From: Pseudomonadota bacterium
Lineage (GTDB): Bacteria; Tectomicrobia; Entotheonellia; Entotheonellales; Entotheonellaceae
Length of the DNA stretch: 64,000 nt
Direction: 5' to 3'
Assembly (NCBI GenBank): GCA_005777235.1
Contig: SXND01000087.1
Location: 1 to 64,000 of the forward strand
The translations under genes were made by a program, and so were the position numbers. How positions within the stretch are numbered: the first letter of the stretch is position 1; every line of letters starts with the position of its first letter. The notes beneath the pieces were generated by a model. It saw only the letters and a program-made list of their open reading frames with translations. It was not told the DNA's origin and ran no database searches. Below, piece by piece: positions 15,142 to 24,394 of this stretch.

Positions 15142-18036
15142 CTATTCACCGCCTCGTGCGCCGGGCCTCCGCTCCCCCGCTCGGCCCTGCTCCCTCGGCG
15201 CCCCCTGGGCCTCCGGCCTGGCCTGTATGTGGCCTTGACCTCGAGCCAGGCGAAAACCAATGACGTCGATGCGGTGGCCAGGGGGGTAGGCGCTCCGGAA
15301 CGCTGAGCGCACGAGCCCGGCGTCGTTGATCCAGCCCCCGCCGCGCAGCACGCGGATCTCGCCCGTCTCAGGGCCAACCGGGTCAAGCGCTAGCCCTGCT
15401 GGATACGTCGCCTTCCAGTCCTGACACCATTCCCACACATTCCCGTGCATCTGATACAGGCCCCAGGCATTACACGGTAGCGCCTGCACAGGCACGGTCT
15501 CCTGCCTATACAATCCTTGCGGTCCATCGGCATAGGGATAATTCCCAGCGTAATTCACCTGCTCGGGGGTGATCTGCGCGCCAAACCAGAAGGGCGTCGT
15601 GGTCCCGGCGCGACAGGCGTACTCCCACTCCGCTTCCGTGGGCAGCCGGAAGCCGCTGTCCGCCAGCACGGTGTTCAGCCGCCCCAGAAAACCCTGCACA
15701 TCCTCCCAGCTCACTCGCTCTACGGGACGCTCCGCACCCTTCAACTCGCTGGGATTGCTCCCCATGACCGCCTGCCACAGGGCCTGTGTACACGTGGTAT
15801 CGGCCAGCCAGAAGCCCCTGGTGAGGAGCACTGCATGTTGCTCTTCGTCATCGTATCGCGTTGGCTCATCGACTGGAGAGCCCATCACAAACTCCCCTGG
15901 CGCCATCCAGCGCATGCGCTGGACTACCCCCGCAACACTGCACTCGGCATACAGGCCATAGTCATCCACCCCATAGGCCGTGGCCCACACCGGCTGTCGG
16001 AAGCCCTCGCGTAGCAGCGTCAGGGCCTCCGCGGCGTCTCCCCAGTACCCGGAGGTGATCTCCAGATCGCCCAGCGCGGTGCCACTGCCGTTGGACACCG
16101 GATAGCGCCCTGGCGGCACCCAGTACGCTCGACGTTGCCCCGCTGCCCAGGTTGCAAAAAGCCCCTGTGCATCCCGCCCGATGCTCTCAGCCCAGGCGGG
16201 CCGGGCCATGCTGTCGATGGTGAGTTTCTGGGCATCGGTGCGGAGGTGCAGTACCGTGTCTGGCGCCAGGGGCATGCCCTGGCCCAGCCCATACGTTGTG
16301 CTCTCGGCACTGGCCGCCGGTGATGGTGACACCTGCACATACGGAGCCGCAGCGCTGAGGCGGGCCAGCGGACTTCCCGGCACCTCTCGCCCGGCTTCTG
16401 GCGTCGGATCTGCGGCTTCGACATACAGCAGGTGTCCGCGCTGCCGCAAGACATACTGTCTGGGGCGCGGGTCCGATGCCAGCACCCAGCTCACCCGCGC
16501 CACATCAAACCCCTGCGGCAGTGTCAGTGGTATGCCAGCCCGCAACGCGGCGCGATTGGCCATGGCCCAGACCGCGCACAGCGCGTCGTAGCGCCGCCAG
16601 AGCTGCTCATGCTCACGTTGACGCCGCCCCAGGCGCTGGCACCAGTCCTGCGCCGATGCAGCAAAAGCGCCGTCCTGCTGCCACAACGTCTGCGCCAGGC
16701 GAGCCAGAAACTCCTGGGCCTGCCCCGCCGCAGACACGGGTACACTCTCGGCCAGCAGCAGCGCCTCCTCAGAGCCAATGGCTGGCGATAGATGGGCGTG
16801 ATGCGCCAGCAGCAGGTGCGCCACCTGCCGCCGCAATCCCTCGGGTTGGGCGGCAAAGGCGGCGCGGTAATGGGCTATCGCCTCATGGTCGTAGTAAAAC
16901 ACCAGCGGCGTGGCGTGCACCTGCGCATGATTCCAGGCAGTCGCTTCGCTGCCTACATCCACCTGCACGGGGAGTGCATAACGCACGGCCCGCAACAACG
17001 CTGGTTCCACCCGAATAGCCCTACCTAAGAGACCCAAGAGCTGTTCCGTACGTGCGTCTGGCTCTGCCACCTGCCCCGGCACTGACCGCCGACGGGTCAC
17101 CCCGCGATAGCGCGGCAGGCGCACGCCCCGGTCCCAGCACACCGGGGTAAAGAATGGTGTCAGCGCCTCATCCCACCAGCGCGGCGGGCACGGCATCAGC
17201 GCCACCGGCTGGCAGCCAGCGCGCCGCAGGCGCCGGCCCAGACGCCGCCACTGGCGCCGACGCACATCCGTACTGTCCAGACAGCCGAGATCGCTCAACA
17301 CCAGCACTGGTGTCCCAGGCGCTGGCAGGTGGTAGGACTCCACCGCCCGCCAACCCTGGGGCGTATACACCGCGCACCGCCCGCCGGGCTCGCCGTCCGG
17401 CAGGGCCAGCAGTTGCAGCCCATGGACACCGCGTAGCCGCTGCAGACGTGTATGTAGCACATTGCAATCGCTCCAGAAGGGTCGTAGTGGCGGCGCATAG
17501 TCGATCACCACCTGACACGTTGGCGCCCAGCGCTGTTGCTGCAGGCGCGGCACCTGTCGCAAGAACTGTCCACGCGCCAGCAGAGCGACCACACGCGGCA
17601 AGTCAGGCCGATGCGTTGGTGCCAACACGCCGAGCACCAGACGCAGAAAGGGCCACAGGCGGGGCCAGGGAAGCAGCGGTTGCTGGGGCGGCGGACGCAG
17701 GGCAGGATTAGCCCGCACTTCCGTGTCATACGGGACAGCGTTGCGGAACCAGAGCGGCGCCTCACGGACCACTTCGGCGGCCGCAAGCTGGCGCTGCGCC
17801 ACCACACGGGCGAAGCGTACCTGGGCTGGCGCCTCAGGCGTGGCGATGCGTGACGTACTCATCTCGGTGGGCACGGGCGCCTCGCGCGTCTCACTCTCGT
17901 CCAGTGTTAGAGACAACGGCGCCGCTGCACGCCGGACATAGCCGAGTGCCGTGGCACAGTCCTCAAGATGCTCCATGCCGTACGCCTGCACACAGGCGAG
18001 CATCTCCACACGGCTGAGCTGACTAGACAGGCGCAT
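15142..18036 (-). CDS. vWA-like protein fused to FGE-like sensor domain (SAV_2336-type), hypervariable C-terminus
   Basis: The 964-residue protein starts at ATG 18036, eight bases after the ATPase gene. Residues of about 165-330 look like a von Willebrand A fold with degenerate metal site (CQVVIDYAPPLRPFW, PVLVLSDLGCLDS, PVALMPCPPRWW). A helical middle region with GLLGRAIRVEPALLRAVRYA is reminiscent of the SAV_2336 N-terminal family. Residues from about 690 form an FGE-like domain (WMAPGEFVMGSP, RLPTEAEWEYACRAG, MHGNVWEWCQD, RVLRGGGW) lacking the catalytic cysteine pair. The last variable codons (15259-15330) are a candidate retroelement-diversified region. In published NTP-dependent conflict systems such proteins sit with MoxR ATPases and trypsin-like proteases as here; the FGE domain would be the target-binding part. 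Confidence 0.8.
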   Translation of the reverse strand: MRLSSQLSRVEMLACVQAYGMEHLEDCATALGYVRRAAAPLSLTLDESETREAPVPTEMSTSRIATPEAPAQVRFARVVAQRQLAAAEVVREAPLWFRNAVPYDTEVRANPALRPPPQQPLLPWPRLWPFLRLVLGVLAPTHRPDLPRVVALLARGQFLRQVPRLQQQRWAPTCQVVIDYAPPLRPFWSDCNVLHTRLQRLRGVHGLQLLALPDGEPGGRCAVYTPQGWRAVESYHLPAPGTPVLVLSDLGCLDSTDVRRRQWRRLGRRLRRAGCQPVALMPCPPRWWDEALTPFFTPVCWDRGVRLPRYRGVTRRRSVPGQVAEPDARTEQLLGLLGRAIRVEPALLRAVRYALPVQVDVGSEATAWNHAQVHATPLVFYYDHEAIAHYRAAFAAQPEGLRRQVAHLLLAHHAHLSPAIGSEEALLLAESVPVSAAGQAQEFLARLAQTLWQQDGAFAASAQDWCQRLGRRQREHEQLWRRYDALCAVWAMANRAALRAGIPLTLPQGFDVARVSWVLASDPRPRQYVLRQRGHLLYVEAADPTPEAGREVPGSPLARLSAAAPYVQVSPSPAASAESTTYGLGQGMPLAPDTVLHLRTDAQKLTIDSMARPAWAESIGRDAQGLFATWAAGQRRAYWVPPGRYPVSNGSGTALGDLEITSGYWGDAAEALTLLREGFRQPVWATAYGVDDYGLYAECSVAGVVQRMRWMAPGEFVMGSPVDEPTRYDDEEQHAVLLTRGFWLADTTCTQALWQAVMGSNPSELKGAERPVERVSWEDVQGFLGRLNTVLADSGFRLPTEAEWEYACRAGTTTPFWFGAQITPEQVNYAGNYPYADGPQGLYRQETVPVQALPCNAWGLYQMHGNVWEWCQDWKATYPAGLALDPVGPETGEIRVLRGGGWINDAGLVRSAFRSAYPPGHRIDVIGFRLARGQGHIQARPEAQGAPREQGRAGERRPGARGGE
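15259..15330 (-). other. Hypervariable block 2 (candidate DGR variable region)
   Basis: These 72 bp are homologous to 13963-14034. Of 15 differences, 14 change the amino acid and one is synonymous. The core 15231-15258 on the 3' side is identical to 13935-13962 and is a candidate initiation-of-mutagenic-homing region. Confidence 0.7.
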
Positions 18037-18044
18037 AGGCGGCC

Positions 18045-19013
18045 TCACTGCGGCGGAGATTTTTGCAACACGAACTGGCGGAGGGTGTCGAGCAGGTCCA
18101 CTTGTTCGGCAGCGCTGGGAGCCATAGCACACACGGCCCGCAATAGATCCAGATATTCTGCCTGGTCCGGCGGGGGCAGGCCCTGCTCCTGGGCGGTGTG
18201 CCGATCCTCCAGGAGCAGGCTGGCGGCCTGCTGCCGCACCTCCGCCGCGCAGGCCGGGAAATGCATGGCGCCGCGCTGGCACAGGAAGTCGCTGAGCGCC
18301 GCGTCCTCCTGGGGCAAGGCCAGTTGCAACACTAGACAGCGCCGCAGGAATGCAGCCGGAAGCTCACGCTCCTCGTTGGTGGTAATAATCACCAGCGGCG
18401 CCGGGCAGACCGTCGACTGCCGCACTGCTCCACCACGATACGGCACAGGAAAATCGCCATTGCCCAGGGTTTCGAGCAGGCTGTTCGGCAGATCGGCCTC
18501 GGCCTTGTCCATCTCATCGATGAGCAGCACACAGCCCGCCTGCGGCTGCCATCCCTCTGGCCGTAGCGGCACGGGCTCCGGCGGACTCCCACAGATTTCC
18601 CACTGCTCGTGCGCCGAAGCCCAATCAAAGGCCCACCACAGCGGCCCCGGACTGAGAAAGCGCTGTTGCGCCAACCGTGCCACGCTCTCCTGCGGTGATA
18701 ACTGGGCCTGGGCCAGCATCTGCGCCTCGCCCAGACGGCCCACGGCATCAAAATGCCATTGCAGGTCCTGACACTCAATGCGGGCATTCACCACCACAGA
18801 CACAAACAGCCGCTGACGCACGACCGCCGCGGCCCGCGCCAGCTGGCTCTTGCCCGTGCCCGGCTCGCCCCGCACCAGCAGGGGGCGCCTGGCTGCTTCG
18901 GCGGCGGCTAAGGCATAGGCCCTGGCGCGATCAAAGACGTGCACGGTCTCGGGCCAGGAGCCGAGCTTCGGTAAGGGGATGGGTTGGTCAATGGGATAGG
19001 GAACCGCGGTCAT
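18045..19013 (-). CDS. MoxR-type AAA+ ATPase of conflict operon
   Basis: The 322-residue protein has Walker A GEPGTGKSQ near residue 50, Walker B VLLIDEMDKAE, a sensor-1 segment (VIITTNEERE) and an arginine-rich finger region FLRRCLVL. It matches MoxR-like chaperone ATPases that work with vWA-domain partners. The partner here would be the next gene, eight bases downstream. Its start codon overlaps the stop of the protease gene (ATGA), so stoichiometric co-translation is likely. In the conflict systems described by Aravind and colleagues the ATPase couples target sensing to effector activation. An ordinary metal-chelatase role is unlikely given the neighbours. Confidence 0.88.
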   Translation of the reverse strand: MTAVPYPIDQPIPLPKLGSWPETVHVFDRARAYALAAAEAARRPLLVRGEPGTGKSQLARAAAVVRQRLFVSVVVNARIECQDLQWHFDAVGRLGEAQMLAQAQLSPQESVARLAQQRFLSPGPLWWAFDWASAHEQWEICGSPPEPVPLRPEGWQPQAGCVLLIDEMDKAEADLPNSLLETLGNGDFPVPYRGGAVRQSTVCPAPLVIITTNEERELPAAFLRRCLVLQLALPQEDAALSDFLCQRGAMHFPACAAEVRQQAASLLLEDRHTAQEQGLPPPDQAEYLDLLRAVCAMAPSAAEQVDLLDTLRQFVLQKSPPQ

Positions 19014-20488
19014 ACCGTGTCTCGCAACATCTGCAGAAATTCCAGGATAAAGGCCTGCAATTGATACTCACCGAGGACGAGTAAGCCCTCACTCTCCTCA
19101 CCACGCAGACACATGACGCATAACGACGGCAACGTCTTGAGCAGGCGTTCCAGGAGCGCTAGATCAGCGGGCGCAGCCTGTTCATGCCCAGGTGGCACAA
19201 GCACATAGTAATAATTTTTCTTCAGCAACGCCCTTTCATGCAGCGTGGCCTGGAGGGCTTTCTGGCGTTTCGCATCGAATGGCAGTGGCGGATCGACTTT
19301 CATGACGTGCACCCAGATACGCTTGAGTGCCCCTAAGAGTGCATCCTCGTGGCCAATGCCTTCCTCTAAATCACCAACCGTGAAACCGTCTCTCCCCATG
19401 ACGTCTGCTCCGAGTTGCCGAAACCAGGCAGCCCGGTCACCCCGCGAGGATAGCAGTATCTCACTCGCGGCGGCGGTCTCCATCGGGAGAGACTGCAAGG
19501 TAATCTGGGTTTTCCGTGGATCAAGTGTGATGCCGGCCGACTGTACCTGGTCGTGATCGACGGCCAGCACTACTTGCCAGCCACACACTTCCTCGGCAAT
19601 CTTTTTCGCCTGCTCCAGCCGCGAGGAGTCCTCCTCACGCAGCTTTTGGAGGCAGCTCGCCGTGGCATGATACATGGCATGCAAAGCTTCGAGCAGCGAG
19701 GCAGGAGGAGAAGGCACGAGGACATCCTCGGCTTTCTGATTCCCCCCGGCTTGTTGCTCGATAGCCTTACACAAGGTGCGTCCAGCATCACCGCGCGACA
19801 ACAACTCACGTATCGCATTTTTCACCTTGCGCGCGAATTCTACGGACAGGACAGACGCTTGAGATCTCTCTAGGGCAGGCCGACGTTCCGAGGTAAGCAA
19901 CGACGACTGCAACGCAGCCACCTCTGCCAACCATGCTCCCGCAGCGCTTAAGGGAATAAAGCAGCCATGCGCCTCGGCTTTATAGCGCGTATTGATCACG
20001 CCCACGATATAACCTGCCATTACGGCCATGCCGCCACTAAAGCCTTCGGCCTGGCGGTAATCTATGACATACAAACCATGCTCATTCTGATGGGTGAGCA
20101 CGGCCCGATTGAGGATGGGGATACTTTCTTTCTCGGGTGGCAGCACGCCATAGAGATCGACCTGCTGTCCCTTCACATCCCGCTGGCTGATGTCTACGCG
20201 ACACCACGGTTGCCGGTCATTGGCAAACTCCAGGTCCAGGAGGGCGATATCTAGCTTCGGATGCGGCTGTATCGCGGTTACAGGCACCTGGCTGTGTTTA
20301 TCTTTCACATTGCCCAACCAGACCTTGCCATCCGGGGTGCGAGCGGCCTCCACAACATGTTTCGCCGTCAAGACATAGCGGGGGGCAATAAACATCCCAC
20401 TGCCAATTGGTGTAGCAGTCGCTATATCACCAGAAGAGGATTTCCAGATACTGACCAGCGCATCAAGCGGCTCTGTGGTGATTGGCAT
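19010..20488 (-). CDS. Trypsin-like serine protease with VMAP-C-like C-terminal domain
   Basis: The 492-residue protein has an N-terminal trypsin fold with the triad visible: histidine in YVLTAKHVVEA, aspartate in KLDIALLDLE and serine in EGFSGGMAV. No signal peptide is seen, so it should act in the cytosol. After a linker, the C-terminal 200 residues are rich in WFRQLGADVM, LGALKRIWVHV and a terminal LQAFILEFLQM. They resemble the vWA-MoxR-associated (VMAP) C-terminal domain; this part is a weaker call. ATG 20488 is chosen for AGGAG seven bases upstream; an in-frame start at 20521 overlaps the preceding gene. The gene is four bases from the upstream CU044_2847-like gene and overlaps the ATPase gene downstream. 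Confidence 0.82.
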   Translation of the reverse strand: MPITTEPLDALVSIWKSSSGDIATATPIGSGMFIAPRYVLTAKHVVEAARTPDGKVWLGNVKDKHSQVPVTAIQPHPKLDIALLDLEFANDRQPWCRVDISQRDVKGQQVDLYGVLPPEKESIPILNRAVLTHQNEHGLYVIDYRQAEGFSGGMAVMAGYIVGVINTRYKAEAHGCFIPLSAAGAWLAEVAALQSSLLTSERRPALERSQASVLSVEFARKVKNAIRELLSRGDAGRTLCKAIEQQAGGNQKAEDVLVPSPPASLLEALHAMYHATASCLQKLREEDSSRLEQAKKIAEEVCGWQVVLAVDHDQVQSAGITLDPRKTQITLQSLPMETAAASEILLSSRGDRAAWFRQLGADVMGRDGFTVGDLEEGIGHEDALLGALKRIWVHVMKVDPPLPFDAKRQKALQATLHERALLKKNYYYVLVPPGHEQAAPADLALLERLLKTLPSLCVMCLRGEESEGLLVLGEYQLQAFILEFLQMLRDTV

Positions 20489-20492
20489 CGCA

Positions 20493-20846
20493 TCACTCCT
20501 GCGGACGTTTCCAGGTGGCACTGACCTTTACAGTGTCATTGCCTTCGCCTGCGGCAATAAATGGGATGTTACTGTGGGCCTTAAAACCCAGGCTAATCTC
20601 CAGCTTCCACTCATCATGGCGCAGGTGGGCCATCCCAGCGCTGACACTTTCCGCTAGCACCGCAATGACATCGCGCACGGCTTCCCCCGCAGATGTCACT
20701 TTGTCCCGCACTGACGTGTATTCCAGGTGTTCTGGCAACCCTGGCCGCGATGCCGACAACGCTTCTGGCTCGAGCTGTACCTCGGTGACTTCGACATAGA
20801 TGGTCTTATCGCCAAATTGCAACGCTTCAATACTCCGCTCGGGCAT
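20493..20846 (-). CDS. CU044_2847-like (trypsin-co-occurring domain) protein
   Basis: The 117-residue protein opens with a beta strand (TIYVEVTEV), has a central helix (EAVRDVIAVLAESVSAGM) and ends with strands ending VKVSATW. This is the layout of the trypsin-co-occurring (Trypco/CU044_2847) family, which is found almost only beside trypsin-like proteases in conflict operons. It is the first gene of the operon, four bases before the protease. The start at 20846 has AAGGA with seven-base spacing; ATG 20852 and GTG 20873 are in-frame alternatives. It is likely a regulator or substrate of the protease; the biochemical role is not established. Confidence 0.75.
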   Translation of the reverse strand: MPERSIEALQFGDKTIYVEVTEVQLEPEALSASRPGLPEHLEYTSVRDKVTSAGEAVRDVIAVLAESVSAGMAHLRHDEWKLEISLGFKAHSNIPFIAAGEGNDTVKVSATWKRPQE

Positions 20847-21811
20847 AGACATATCCTTATCGCCACTGTCCACAGCCTTGACGTCACGCCCACAAGATCA
20901 GACGTGGAAGTCACACACTGCATGTCGAGATTCAATTCTATAAGTTCTAGTCTCTAGCATTCAGGAGCCAGACACATATACTCACCAGTTACTAGAGCAG
21001 ATATCATCGCATGTTCACGGCCACCTGACAACGTGACCTCATACCATATGACGTCCTGAGAAGATGCCGTAGAGGGGGTGTACGGCGTGCGCGACATGAG
21101 CGTTGGATGCTCTTCCGATAGTCAATCAGCACCAGGAGAGTGCCCCCGAGCCCGCCGGCGGCCCGGCACTCGCCACCAGTTCTGGCCGTGCCTGGCTGCC
21201 GGAAGTGCCCGCGTAGCATCCGTATGATCATACCGGTTTGCACATCCCAGACCCGCACGAGCTTGTCCTCTCCAGTAGAGATCAGGTCGCGTCCATCGCT
21301 CGCGAACATCACGCTCTTGAGCTGCGGCATGTACCACCCAGAAGCACAGTGCAAACACACTCCCCAATAGGATCAGTGGTGGCATGGGGGAGGCGTGAGC
21401 CAGCGGCTGGGTCGCACCAGTGGGTGGCGGCCGGGTGGCACAACAGCGGGTGGGCGCGAGCGACGATGGACAATGCTGGGTGACTTTCCTATACTCGTCA
21501 GAGCTAACCAATGCCTTGCGTATTGGCCTCGGCGCCAGGATTACCTCGCGGAGTGACTACGAACACTAGGCGATTAGCGCACTCGATAGGGCGGAAGTCG
21601 TCGATCCCGCTTTGCCGGGCGGCATGGTGGCCTTGCCCTAGACGTTTGCGCTGGCCCGATCTTCCCATGCACCAGAGCTACAATGGGTAGTGGTTTGTCG
21701 GGCCGCCAACCGTGGACAAACGCCGTCAGGACAGGCGCGCCGTAAGGCAACGCTGCCGGACGGATGAGCGCTACGGCGGGCCGTCGGTAGCCAGTGCGCT
21801 GGCACGCGAGG
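20847..21811. other. Long region without an intact gene
   Basis: Between the conflict operon and egtD there are about 965 bases with no credible full-length gene on either strand. The only recognisable coding trace is the WD40 remnant at 21207-21385. The promoter of the minus-strand conflict operon should lie in the part next to 20846, but no clear -35/-10 pair was seen. Confidence 0.6.
21207..21385 (-). pseudogene. Remnant of an exported WD40-repeat protein
   Basis: ATG 21385 opens a signal-peptide-like sequence (MPPLILLGSVFALCFWVVHA). After a frameshift, the adjacent frame encodes one WD40 repeat with QLKSVMFASDGRDLISTG and DKLVRVWDVQTG. Coding then degrades. It is the 5' stub of a beta-propeller gene broken by frameshift and deletion. 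Confidence 0.6.
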
Positions 21812-22807
21812 CTAACCGCGGCGCAAGAGCCCCAGCATAAAATAATGCTGGCGGTCAAACCACGTCCGACTGAGGTGTAAGCCCACCTGGCGGCCAAGCG
21901 CACGGACGTCCGCCACCGAGTATTTATACGAATTCTCCGTGTGAATCGTCTCGCCGGCGGCAAAGCAAATCGGTTGGTCCATGGTGGGCAGCGTCACACA
22001 CTGCGCCCGGCGGCTGCGCAGATGCATTTCCATCCGCCCATGCTCCGCATTGTACAGGGCGACGTGCTCAAAGCTGGTCACATCAATATCGGCCCCGAGT
22101 TCACGGTTGATACGCTGCAACAGGTTGAGGTTGAAGGCGGCGGTCACGCCCTGCGCATCCTGGTAGGCGGGGATCAGTAAGGTGGGCGATTTTTTCAGAT
22201 CCAGCCCGAGAAGGAGCACGTCATCAGGCCCCATGAGCGCGGCGGTGCGTGCTAAGAAATCGTGACTTTCGGCGCGCGTAAAGTTGCCGAGATTCGCCCC
22301 CAAAAACGCGATGGCTTTGTGGGGCAGATGCAGCGCCTCAATCACGCCAGGATTGCCGGCAAAGTCGGCGTGGATGGCCTGAATCGTGATGTGCCTGTAG
22401 GTGGCCAGTAACTGCTGCGCCGCCTCTTCCAGGGCGGTACGCGAAATATCCACGGGGCAATACAGAAATGGCTGCCCAGCGTGCTCATACACCGTGAGCA
22501 GATAGCGCGTTTTGGCGGCATTTCCAGGGCCAAATTCTACCAAGGGCTGATAGCCCAGAGCGGCCACAATGGCAGCGGCATAGGTCGCCAAAATCTCGCG
22601 CTCAGCCCGATACGGATAGTATTCCGGCATGGTACAAATCTGTTCGTAGAGTTGAGAACCACGGGCATCATAGAAGTATTTGGGCGGCAGCGTTTTTGGT
22701 GAGGCAGTGAGCCCCTGGATGACGTCACGGGCAAAGGCTTCCTGCTGCTGGGCCCCATCCATACGAAAGAAGGTCAATCGTGCACGCTGTTGCTCGTGGT
22801 ACGCCAT
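21812..22807 (-). CDS. egtD: L-histidine N-alpha-methyltransferase EgtD
   Basis: EgtD trimethylates histidine with S-adenosylmethionine to hercynine, the first step of ergothioneine synthesis. The 331-residue protein is the normal size. It shows PPKYFYDARGSQLYEQIC near residue 42, the SAM-binding VEFGPGNAAKTRYLL, PVDISRTALEEAA, FLGANLGNFTRAE, and the C-terminal TENSYKYSVADVRAL and WFDRQHYFMLGLL typical of EgtD. The sulfoxide synthase gene egtB is not beside it in this window. It diverges from the glycosyltransferase gene with a 114-base gap that should hold both promoters. Confidence 0.93.
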   Translation of the reverse strand: MAYHEQQRARLTFFRMDGAQQQEAFARDVIQGLTASPKTLPPKYFYDARGSQLYEQICTMPEYYPYRAEREILATYAAAIVAALGYQPLVEFGPGNAAKTRYLLTVYEHAGQPFLYCPVDISRTALEEAAQQLLATYRHITIQAIHADFAGNPGVIEALHLPHKAIAFLGANLGNFTRAESHDFLARTAALMGPDDVLLLGLDLKKSPTLLIPAYQDAQGVTAAFNLNLLQRINRELGADIDVTSFEHVALYNAEHGRMEMHLRSRRAQCVTLPTMDQPICFAAGETIHTENSYKYSVADVRALGRQVGLHLSRTWFDRQHYFMLGLLRRG

Positions 22808-22921
22808 GGTGCTCCCTTGTCTGTGGCTGCGGTCGGTACTGGGTTGGAGACCGCCATGTGCGGCAGGCCATCATAACAGAACGTGCCACGCCACGTCACA
22901 AGGAAACCGCGGAGAGGCGCC

Positions 22922-24235
22922 ATGCGGAACGCCCTAGTGTATTTGACGTATAACGGCATCTATAATTTTACCAATGGCATTGGCACCCAGACGCAGCTCT
23001 TGCTTGGGGGACTGGAACGCCTCCATCCCACGCTCACACGCGACTACGGTCCCCTGGACTTGCATGTCGTGTGCCCGCAGCCAGACGAGGCGACGTGGGG
23101 CTACGATGTGCCCTTCTGGCAGCACCAGCAGCAGCGCGTCAGGGCGCTCGGTGGGCAGCTCCACTACGTGCCGTATAAAGCGGCGCCTGACGATGAGCTA
23201 TGGGCGGTGCCCCGCTGGCACACTCTGTGTGCTGAGGCGGCGCGACTGCTGGCGCAGCTGTGTCTGGGCTATGAGCGCTGTCTACTCATCCCCATCGATC
23301 AACCCTGGTTACAGACGCCGCTGTATCTGGCGCAACAGGCCCCTGACGTCTTCCAGCGTGTGCAGGCCCTCCTGGTCTTGTACAGTACGGCGTTTATCAG
23401 GCAGGCCACTGCGCCGGATGCGGACGAAAGGCGTTGGGAGCACGATGGACTGGATCTGGCGCGCCGCGCTCCCAACGTGGCGATTGCCGATCTGTGCCCG
23501 TCGTTCACGGCTCACTTGCAAGAGATGTACCAGCTACAGGACGCGACGTTCGCGCCGTATACGTCGAGTGTCCTCCTCGACGATGCGGTGTTTACCCCCC
23601 TGGCGTCTGCGGACGTGCGCGCCACGTTACAGCATTACGACGTGCCGTGCGACCGCGATCTCATCCTGGCCTTTGGCCGGGCCACACCGCTCAAAGGTTT
23701 TGACCGACTGATCCCCGCCTTGCGCGCGGTCCGTGCACGCTGTCACCTGGTGCTCATTTCGGTGCCGTATGTCGGCGAGACGTATCAGAGCATCTACGAT
23801 CAGCTCCTCGCCGAGCATGACATTGCGGCGACCCATATCCGGGCCTTTACGCGCACGCTCCCCCGTGCCTTGTGCCAGTGGCCACGCACGCGCATGGTGG
23901 TGGTCCCGTCCCACCAGGAAACGTTTTCCAACATCCCCCTTGAAGTGGCGCTGTGGGCCCGGCAGCACGGCCCGGTGGTGGTCGCCTCGCCGGTGGGAGG
24001 GTTTCGTGACCAGATTGCGGACGGGGTGACGGGCTTTTTCCTCGATTGCACCTCCACGGCGGCGATGGGGCAGACGCTACGCCGCGTCCTTGATGTCTCC
24101 GCGGCGGCGCAGGCACGCATACGGCATCAGGCCTATGCACAGGTGATCCACCGTTACGATTTCCGCCAGAATTTTCCCACGACTCTGCGGTGGTTCTGGG
24201 GCACATCCCCGCGCACCGGGCCAGCCCTAGGGTGA
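22922..24235 (+). CDS. Glycosyltransferase (GT-B, family 4-like)
   Basis: The 437-residue protein has a two-domain GT-B layout: an N-terminal half with NGIGTQTQLLLGGLERL, typical of acceptor-domain loops, and a C-terminal half with DLILAFGRATPLKGFDRLIPAL, VVVPSHQETFSNIPLEVALWA and ASPVGGFRDQIADGVTGFF, the nucleotide-sugar-binding pattern of GT4 enzymes. Sugar and acceptor cannot be assigned. ATG 22922 follows GGAGAGG at seven bases; the frame is open further upstream without such a site. It is divergent from egtD, and no other polysaccharide genes are adjacent. Confidence 0.85.
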   Translation: MRNALVYLTYNGIYNFTNGIGTQTQLLLGGLERLHPTLTRDYGPLDLHVVCPQPDEATWGYDVPFWQHQQQRVRALGGQLHYVPYKAAPDDELWAVPRWHTLCAEAARLLAQLCLGYERCLLIPIDQPWLQTPLYLAQQAPDVFQRVQALLVLYSTAFIRQATAPDADERRWEHDGLDLARRAPNVAIADLCPSFTAHLQEMYQLQDATFAPYTSSVLLDDAVFTPLASADVRATLQHYDVPCDRDLILAFGRATPLKGFDRLIPALRAVRARCHLVLISVPYVGETYQSIYDQLLAEHDIAATHIRAFTRTLPRALCQWPRTRMVVVPSHQETFSNIPLEVALWARQHGPVVVASPVGGFRDQIADGVTGFFLDCTSTAAMGQTLRRVLDVSAAAQARIRHQAYAQVIHRYDFRQNFPTTLRWFWGTSPRTGPALG

Positions 24236-24394
24236 CAGCGGAGCGGGGGGAGCGCTGACGCCTCAGGGCCGCCTCGGACGGCCACTGGCGCAGGCGCCAT
24301 TGCTGTGATGGGGGGGAATATGGTATCCTGTGTCTTAGCAGACGCGAGAATGTTACAGGCGTTCTGGTGGTGATTTCCGGCGATGTAGGCCCGT

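Noticed and set aside
13924..18036. FGE-like domains as active sulfatase-maturing enzymes
   Set aside because: The C-terminal active-site cysteine pair is absent, no sulfatase gene is nearby, and the domain sits in a conflict operon.
20847..21811. Several open frames of 70-130 codons in the gap before egtD
   Set aside because: They overlap one another in different frames, lack ribosome sites and family patterns, and apart from the WD40 remnant show no coding features.
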